Below, one piece after another: positions 56,066-64,000 of a stretch of 64,000 nt of DNA. Source of the stretch: Sipunculus nudus (taxonomy: Eukaryota; Annelida; Sipuncula; Golfingiida; Sipunculidae); the NCBI GenBank assembly GCA_026874595.1, contig CM049316.1, forward strand, positions 62,849,176-62,913,175, written 5' to 3'. Each line of letters begins with the position of its first letter. Position 1 is the first letter of the stretch. A program made the translations under genes and the position numbers. A model generated the notes under the pieces. That model was not told the origin of the DNA and did no database searches. It worked only from the letters and a program-made list of their open reading frames with translations.

Positions 56066-56929
56066 CTAACCGTAGCTGCTGACAGCGTTGTTTTACAGAG
56101 TCCTTTATAGGGTTCATACGTTCCTGAGTCATGATTTTTTAGATTTGAAAGATCAGTACTTAAAAAATCATGATTTTACAGAAAATCCATAAAAGTCATG
56201 AAAAAGTCATGATTTTCATTTTGCTTACTGTCTTAGATGTTTTGTATCAACCTTATAATATTTATCAAAGATTTAACGTACATGATACATGAAAACCATC
56301 CTAACGAGACTACACTTTAATTGGCATTTTCCCCCTTAGTTTGGTGTTCTAACTTAGGTTCAGTCACATCTGCTCATCCTCATCTTGGCGGTAAACTCCC
56401 AATTGCCGTCAAGCTATTCTTACGAATACTTTCGTAAAAATATGCCATTCAGCTAAACATGCGTTCCAGATACAGAATTTTAAGACTTGCCAATTTTTCG
56501 TAGGAAACCAAGCGAACCAACTTAAAATTTTTATGGGGTGGAGTATTCACGGCAAAAGCGAGTTTTGTGCAAATGCAAGTTCACATCACAAGCGAGAAGC
56601 TTTAAACGGTACGAAAGAAACGGATAAAAAAGTTGGTTTTGCACTGTCGTTTAATTGCAATAAAATGAGATCACTAAAGCCTATGAGTTTATAAATCATT
56701 AATAAAAAGACTTTTTCAGATATTGTCAGGGATGAAAGACTGTCGTGAATTGAAAATTTCAATTAAAAAATGTTTTAAAATGAAAGAAAAGCAGAATATG
56801 CTGCCATTTTCCGGAAAGGTATAAATAACAAAATGTTCCTTGTATAGTTAGTGCGATGGTAGCATATTGTATCCAGTAAGAGATCCCAACGCTCCCGTTT
56901 TCTGGGAGCCTATACTAGCGCCCTGCGCG

Positions 56930-57060
56930 GGATGGACCCCGCGTGCCCCCGCGTTTGGTTCTGTGCGGGGCGGGTAACATCTATAAGAAAGAAAGTGCAG
57001 GGCGGGCCGAAATAAAGTCTATGCGGGGCGGGACGGGCTGCGGGTTGATGTTCTGGCAGT
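56930..57060. repeat. G-rich block with GCGGGGCGGG phrases, copy 1
   Basis: Contains TGCGGGGCGGGTAAC, GCAGGGCGGGCCG and TGCGGGGCGGGACGGGCTG separated by AAAG/AAATA spacers. Resembles 57885-57995 in the same orientation. Confidence 0.6.
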
Positions 57061-57849
57061 TCAGTAAAACATAAATATAAAATAATAAGATTAAAAAACC
57101 CTATAATTTAAAGACACTGAAATTTTTGTATAAAATGTTTTCAGCGGAAAAAAAAATAAGTTATATGTATAGCGATATATGTTAATTTATTTTATTTTAT
57201 TCCTGTAAACCCCTTACACTGACTGACAGTTGTAACAACACTATGCAAATGATTCTTTTCTAGGTATAAAGTCAATAAGTTATACAAAATAGATGATGCA
57301 TCATCAATTTGAAATCTAGATTTAAAACAATTGTCCTTGCAGTGGGAGCGGTTCATAACTTTGTACAAAGTTATCTGGTCTGATGGTGTATATGGACTAT
57401 AACCCTGTACTTGTTTCTGGTCTCACATATTGCATAATATTGCTAGGAGTGAAGCAAGGGTTTGATTACCTCTGATCTTGTAATACACAGTGTGTGGCTA
57501 CAGCTGGCTCTTTAGGCGACTCAATTGACCTAGAAATGCACAAAGCCTAAGGCGGACTCCTTATCTAATTGTGCCTCCATGTGCTGTCTAATTGTAAATG
57601 GCATTGACCACTGGCTGGTCAAATCCCTGTTTGGGCATGCACAGCATGATGTAGTGATGAGTGCTATAAGAAACACCGCTCTGGCCATGTCTCAATGAAC
57701 ATCTTAAACCTAAGGTCACATCGGTCGGAATAATTATTTACTCACTTAACCGTCTGATTAGGAGTTTCAACTAATTAGCAGATTATGACTGATAAGGTTT
57801 TAACATGCAAACACATCTCTGTAGTTTGGTGGCTTGTGAATTTTTATTA

Positions 57850-58000
57850 TTATTTTTTTGTGGGCCGGACCGTCAGAAACTTGAAATATGCGGGGCGGGG
57901 CGGGACGGGGCCGGGCGGGTGCGGACTGAAAGAAATTTTTGCGGGGCGGATGCGGGCTGAAAGATTCATAATAACTGCGGTGTGGGGCGGGCTGATTTTT
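57850..58000. repeat. G-rich block with GCGGGGCGGG phrases, copy 2
   Basis: Contains TGCGGGGCGGGGCGGGACGG, TTGCGGGGCGGATGCGGGCTG and GTGGGGCGGGCTG with GAAAGA spacers. Probably the same short repeat family as 56930-57060. Confidence 0.6.
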
Positions 58001-59401
58001 TTTTATTGCGGAGGACTGGCCAAGAAAATGTCCTGAAAGATTTAGCAGAAAAATCCACCGTCTACTTAAAATGAATGAGTAAACCACACAAAGTTTTCCC
58101 GCCTTATTACTCCACGGTAGTTTCGATGGTGTTTTCCAAAGCAAAAATCCGTTGCATGCTTCTAAATGATATGTATTAAACTGTCTGCAATTTGCGTGGT
58201 GTTTAAAAATAACTGTTATATCCCAGACTTTTTTTTCGAAAATAAATGTTCTTACAACTCTTTCAACGCCATGTCCTGTACATAGCCTATAAATGTGCGT
58301 ACCGGTGCAACCTTGCCTCATGCCATGGCTGACGGAACCGGCCGAACACTTACATAGGTGATGTTTTACTGGTTTTTATGAAACAATAATTATAAAAATA
58401 TTATATTCCATGATTATGTAGATGTAGACATTTCCCCCTGGTAATCAGAAGCGTCATTTGAGCAATAATAGGGAATTTAAATGCCGACATAAGCTTAGTT
58501 TTAAGTGATAGGTTCACAGTCACCATAATATCAGCTCATGTCACCGTATTTCCTTTAGAAAGTTAAACTAATTACCTTTATCAAGATTTTATCATTATTT
58601 CATGATATTATATAGGTAAATTTTAAAAAATAACACATAAAAGTAATAAGTAAAAATCAAGCAATTGAAATAATCTTTATTTCTTACACTTCTTTCTTAT
58701 TCAAGTTAAGTAGTTTAATTGGCTCGTGTGTGAAACGGGATCATTCATATATATATATGTGGTGAAACACTGATGTACATATATATGGTGAAGTTCTTGC
58801 TAACCTCACATAAACAGTGCTTGCTTACCATATACCGTCCTGATTTTACTCTTTTCTGTTGCATCTGTGTGTTCGAAAGTAATTTATTGACAGTTTTGAA
58901 ATCTTTTCAAGTGTTACAGTTCTCCCTCATTATAAAAGTTTCATTTAAACATTGAATCTTTAAATTAAAAAAAAACACTTTGCATGACTGAACTGTATAA
59001 CTGAATTGTTTACACTTAATCTTTTCATGTGTTCATTTTTATGGTTTAATATCCTAAACATGAATCCTATGGAAATATTTTTTTACAAATGAGGGGAAAA
59101 TTTTACAATCCATATTTTTATGCTTCTCCTCTCAAAAATAAACAACAAAACATATTTAGCTGTTGAAATAACGACTCTCAAATATTTTTAAACTATATAT
59201 GTATTCTTTTAGCTATATTCTTCATATCTAGGCCTAAATGATCAAGCATGATCATGATCTACATCTCTATTTTCCTAAGTAACATCTATTATAATACATG
59301 TCTAAGTAATGAGGAAAAGGTCATGATTTTTTTTGTCGCAGGTCTTGTAAAAGTTATCAAAATGTCATAAAATTTTTATTTGCTCGAAGCGTATGAACCC
59401 T

Positions 59402-60340
59402 GTTTTAAGCGCGAATATATACGGTCAGACGATTTTTGTTGAACTTTGACCTTTGACAGGGGCACATACTTTAGAAGCCGTCATGTTATCTTTTCGAGGA
59501 GATCGCGCGTCTGAATTAAGGACCGCTTATCTGAACAGAAAGCGGTAATTTTGTACCTATCAAGGAACTCGACTTTGAAGCCATAGATTTGCTTGTGAGC
59601 GGGCCCTGACACGGAGGTATGTAATGCAATAGCTAAGGAACACCTAAACACATTTAAGGCCTTGTTATATTGGTATATATGCCTGAAAGTAAGTTTATAA
59701 CGTGCGGCTCGGAACGTCCATAAAAAACCATTGTAGATTATATTATGATTACCTAATTTGATTCTAGAGCAATACCAAGTAACACTGAGCTCATATAAGC
59801 AATAGTTTATTATTTTTATATATCCTAGAAGTGTACCTTTGTCAATAACATGGCTTAGTGACGTATGTAGATCTCGCTAATTATTCAGCTGGTAGCTCGA
59901 TTAGTTTGAGGTTTCTCCACCAGATGTCGCCTACGTACGGCTTATTTGCCAGAACTGGCTTACAAGTTATAACTGAACTGTACTGTACGTTAACTTGTAT
60001 AATGTTGTAATGTTGTTAAGGTCTTTGTCCCTTAGTGCTGATAAATATAATAATCATTGTTTACTATATTATTAAGACTTGAAACAAGAGCTTTTAGTAT
60101 TCTGTCATATTTTTTTTCAGTTTTACGTAAGCTGTCTTTTAAGCTAGTAAGCAGTATGTGATTCATAACAAGTTGTCAGTAACATGATGGGCATTACCTG
60201 AGCCTATAATAACACGAAACCAAACTGAGCCCACCGTATGCTACTTTCTACCTATTTTTTTTTTTTTTTTGTTCTTGGTGTCAATTAAAGATATTGGTCA
60301 AACCTTTTTGTTGATCATACAAGATGGATGCCGCTACTCT
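59402..60340. other. Intergenic, nothing recognised
   Basis: No supported gene. Contains a T-homopolymer at 60256-60270. Confidence 0.4.
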
Positions 60341-60359
60341 AAATACTCCCTGGAAAGAC

Positions 60360-60498
60360 TGAGATTCTTATTTAGACTAGGAAGAATGAGAATCAGTTTC
60401 ATGCCATATCTTGATTCCAATTTTTCCCAGGAAGAATTGGAAACCTCATTTTCTCATGAAGATTTCGGATCCTCCCAGATTCTCATTCTTCCCCCGAC

Positions 60499-60500
<2 letters not shown>
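60360..60500. repeat. Second cluster of GGAAGAATGAGAATC-like inverted motifs
   Basis: GGAAGAATGAGAATC at 60380-60394, GATTCCAATTTTTCCCAGG at 60413-60431, GGAAGAATTGGAAAC at 60430-60444 and GATTCTCATTCTTCC at 60478-60492. Same motif family as 55411-56065. Confidence 0.6.

Positions 60501-60503
<3 letters not shown>

Positions 60504-60578
<75 letters not shown>
60504..60578. repeat. (TA)n microsatellite
   Basis: About 37 TA units directly after the inverted-motif cluster. Confidence 0.95.
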
Positions 60579-60581
<3 letters not shown>

Positions 60582-63500
60582 TCACAATAATAGGTTAAAA
60601 ATTTATCTGTAAATTAGCACTGATAATAAATAATAAAATAATTAAGTATATTATTCAACGAAAACATTAACATGCTGAAGGGTGACATTTTGTATTTCAG
60701 CATTTTAATCAAATAAGACAACCAAAATTCTATGAGTTTATATACCCTTTAAACCTCATGAATATATATAAAGTAAAACTTGTTTCCATTTTGTCTTTGG
60801 TACAAGTTAAATAGCTCACAATTCTTATTTATCACTGGCACACGAAAGATGACCATTTCTTATTCTGCCTCCTACCATTTCTATCGGTCATGTCAGATAA
60901 TAAGTATATGATTTTTATTTATGCCCAGCGGGGTTTATGACAGAAGCTGGATTCCTTACAGCCTCAAATAAATTATCCGTAAGCAAAGATGTATAATACA
61001 GTGAAAGAAAGGAAACGCAGCGGTTATATACACTGCAGTTGTCGCATATCTTCTTTCGTACGTGCTTCTTAGAGCAAGGTTCTCTGGGTTCAAACACAAG
61101 GAAAGCATATAAACATGGGTGAATTTAGAGGGGGTACAAGCCGGGATCGAGCAGGGCGTCTCGTCTTCTTCAGCCTTAAAATTCTAGAGAACAGAATAAG
61201 CCAACGCTTAATATTAAAAAACCAGCGCCAGTTTTTGCGTCTAAACAATTGTATCTTTTCTTAACTATATACTTCAGCATGCGAGAGTTATGTATAAAAT
61301 TTGCATGTACTCCTGGCACCCGTGTATATTTATCTGTGCCAGGGGGTTGAACAACCCCCCCCCCCCCCCTTCTCTGAGATCCGCTCCTTAAGAAGGAGTC
61401 CTTAGAAGGGTACCATATAATAATTTCTTCAAAGCAAGCTTATATGCATATGCTATAATTCAATTAGACTACAACATAATTTAATTATCTTAATTCTTAA
61501 TGCCATATTTACATTTCCGATTTTATGTTTAGACGAATTTGATGTGTGGTAATATCATGCAGATTAGGTTATGGGATGACGTTCTTTTTGTGGCAGTTAA
61601 CTGCGAAACACGAGAGAAGTACCCAACAGATGGATCTGCCGTCACCAGGCGAACTGTCCCAAGGCCACAATAAGGAAAAAGTTGTTCCTGGAAAATTTGC
61701 TGATTCAGACAAAAAAAAGAACTAATTCTTAAAGTTTCAATTAGAATACCAAGAACGTGCTTCAACTCTTGAATAATGTATATAAGCAAAACAAAATATA
61801 TAATTGTAGTTCCTATTAGATCCGGGCCAGGCAAGAGCTCAAATAACAACATAATGAAAATATTATACTCATTAAAAGAATTATCCGTGAAAAGCATATG
61901 GCGGCATTACCATATGGGTTAATGAGCTGCCTTGTTAACTTTATTGCCACTAGATGGCGCTCAATGTAGGTATGCTATAACGTTCAGTGATTATTTCCCT
62001 GTTTATCACACATTTCTGACAATGCCATATGGGGGATACAAGAGAGTGCAAATTTCTAATTTGGAATATAAATATGTTTTTCTAGGACCTGTGCCAAATG
62101 TAGAAAATAACACCCACTTGAATAAATTACTTATTGCCAAGTTGTAAAACTGCACATCTGAAGAGAAACAATGTCAGGACGATTAGTTTACAACGATTGG
62201 GTGCGAGCATCTTTAAAAACTGAAATGGATTAATTAACATGTATATAAACTAAGAAACTCGGAATTTCATACAGGGAGAAATAATAAAAAAGATTACAAA
62301 GGAATACTGCATGCATCCGACAAAGGAAGTTAATAAATTACATCTTTGTGAATGTTATTTTAATTTGATGTGATTTGGATGAAATTTCATTTTCACAGAG
62401 TTACAAAATGATTCAATTACACTTGAAATCTAGACTCACTTTGGCATATTTGAGGCTTTATTACAAGCGAAATAAACTGCACGTATAACACAGCTATAAC
62501 TTAATTCCCTTGTTATGGACACTCTAGTCTTGGATACAAATGCAAGTTAAAGAGAAGAATAGCATGAAGAAAGACAAATACCGGCTGCATTCCTACGTCT
62601 ATAACTTACATTTAAACTTAATATTGCTCAAGTGAAGAAAATGTTTGTAAAATAATCGAATACCGACTACATAAACATATCTTAATATTGCGCAAAATAC
62701 ATCGTAATATTCCGACTGAAGTATGCGACGTAATGTTGTGGCTGATTTTACACTGAAAGTTTCTCAAGTATTTTCTCTATTTTCAGTTGTCATAAATGGA
62801 TTTTTTTGCATTATTTAATAAGTTTTACATTCTGATCCTAATAAGTTGTTTAATAAGTAATTCACTTATATGTTATGTACTTATAAATTCGTATTTTTTC
62901 AAAATGTGTCAAGGCCACGAATGATGTAAAATCGTGTTTGACAAGATGAGCTGACGTTGACCTTTTGCAGTTGATGCTGTTTTGTCATTAATGTCATCAA
63001 ATCGATGCGCCGTTCGGTCAGTGTCCGGGTTCACATATGCATCACACATGGTGGCCCGGTGAGAAATGCATCTACGGTATTAACCGTATCCGTGTACTGA
63101 AGGCAGGGTTTTCAAACATGAAACGCAACCAATGCCTCATGAACGATATATTTTAAGAAATGCACAAACTTGTAATTAAGCGTTCCTTGGTCAGCATTAA
63201 ATTGAGATCAAGTTACCGGAAACTTTGGTCTAATTAATTAAATGATTCATGTAGCTGACTGCGTTTGACTGTAACTATGCAACAGGTTTTGGGAATGTGA
63301 ACATTTATCTAGTTATAATGAACAAAATCAAAACTAAAGTCGATGATCTATCGTGTTTTCATTGTTATTATTTTATTAACATATGACGGATTATATACAA
63401 TAATAACAAAAACTTAACAGAATTTTGCAAACACAAAAGAGACAATTATATGTTGCCGGTGCAGCCTAGATGCGATTGATCCATAAAATTCAATTATATA

Positions 63501-64000
63501 GTCATAGGGATTGTTTTTTTTATTTCCAATCTGTGACTGGGAAAAAACGTTTAATTTTATTCTTGCAAGAATCCTTTTTTTTTTTTTTCAACAGCACATT
63601 TTCTATTTAAACTTTCCAAATAGAGTTCAACTGCACGTTTACATATACCCTTGGCTCCTGCAATTATGAAATCGCTTGAAAGACCGCAAATCAAGATTCG
63701 TACTATGTTTCTTTTATTATGTTTTTATCGCCGTTGGTTCGTTCCTTGGACGGTTGGTAATTTGGATGGTTTTTCTGTGAGCAACTTTATTCAGTGTGTA
63801 AAGTTTATTTTCCAAAACTCGTATTTCGTCGATACTGTTTTCGCTCGATATCCGGGAGAGTGAGTTGCAAATTTCTGGAAAAAAAATGGAAGACTGAACC
63901 ATATAATATATTTCACTTCTAGCTAGTATTATGGTCCTTTACGTCACACAAACATATCCAAGTTCCCACGTTTTGTATTCCTATCAGTAATTCCTCTCAC
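60579..64000. other. Intergenic, nothing recognised
   Basis: AT-rich with only short frames. A 122-codon minus-strand frame (61529-61897) has an acceptor-like TGTCTGAATCAG before its more protein-like half, but no domain I know, so I do not call it. A C-homopolymer lies at 61357-61369. Confidence 0.4.

Larger units (their letters stand above)
56109..59401. mobile_element. Inverted-repeat DNA element with AGGGTTCATACG ends
   Basis: A 12-bp perfect inverted repeat at 56109-56120 and 59390-59401. TCATGATTTTTT repeats lie next to the left end (56132, 56171, 56206) and near the right end (59322). No transposase is recognisable in the 3.3 kb. Two G-rich blocks (56930-57060 and 57850-58000) share GCGGGGCGGG phrases. 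The family is not assigned. Confidence 0.5.

Noticed and set aside
57800-58321. 173-codon minus-strand frame
   Set aside because: Crosses the G-rich repeat block (Pro/Arg-rich part) and shows no domain; lies inside an inverted-repeat element.
61529-61897. Possible exon on the minus strand
   Set aside because: There is an acceptor-like site and a somewhat protein-like stretch, but no domain, no matching neighbouring exon and no donor I trust.

Overview
The window is an AT-rich, intron-bearing, repeat-dense animal genome segment. The mix of elements (a Gmr1-like Ty3/gypsy element, a DIRS element, a Helitron remnant, a pogo/Tigger transposon, tRNA-type SINEs, long (TA)n runs) plus a single-pass FkbM-type methyltransferase gene fits a marine invertebrate. 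I lean towards a lophotrochozoan such as a mollusc, but this is inference only.

Two host genes can be built with consistent splice phases. (1) 9869-12307 (+): a two-exon, 309-residue type II membrane protein with an FkbM-type methyltransferase domain. Its downstream flank is duplicated: the window opens with the relic 3' end of a second copy (about 784-822) followed by about 3.8 kb of the same flank, and a third, more diverged piece lies at 8870-9270. (2) 40384-55095 (-): a seven-exon gene coding for 382 residues. It joins an N-terminal CxxC...CxxC motif, an F-box and a UBE2D-like ubiquitin-conjugating (UBC) fold in which the catalytic cysteine is glycine. I do not recognise a named orthologue. 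An F-box fused to a pseudo-E2 is the most unusual host feature here.

Mobile elements by region. 5186-8553: TTAA-flanked inverted-repeat element without a transposase. 15193-22015 (-): Ty3/gypsy element with near-identical LTRs, integrase ahead of reverse transcriptase, and the RT palm deleted; it sits inside the duplicated flank, so the left copy serves as an empty site. 24.7-27.9 kb (-): decayed Helitron with a SINE inside. 28.7-31.0 kb: three sets of tandem repeats. 31053-33435 (-): pogo/Tigger-type transposon with a frameshifted transposase. 35059-35322 and 49017-49273: inverted pair of one MITE family. 37.26-38.59 kb: 654-bp tandem duplication. 41804-47433 (-): DIRS-type tyrosine-recombinase retrotransposon, with inverted terminal repeats and internal complementary region intact, inside intron 6 of the F-box/E2 gene. 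52059-53292: nested inverted-repeat elements ending 8 bp from a splice donor of that gene. 56109-59401: another inverted-repeat element.

The rest (1-780, 4.6-5.2, 33.5-35.0, 35.3-37.2, 59.4-64 kb) shows no gene I can support.
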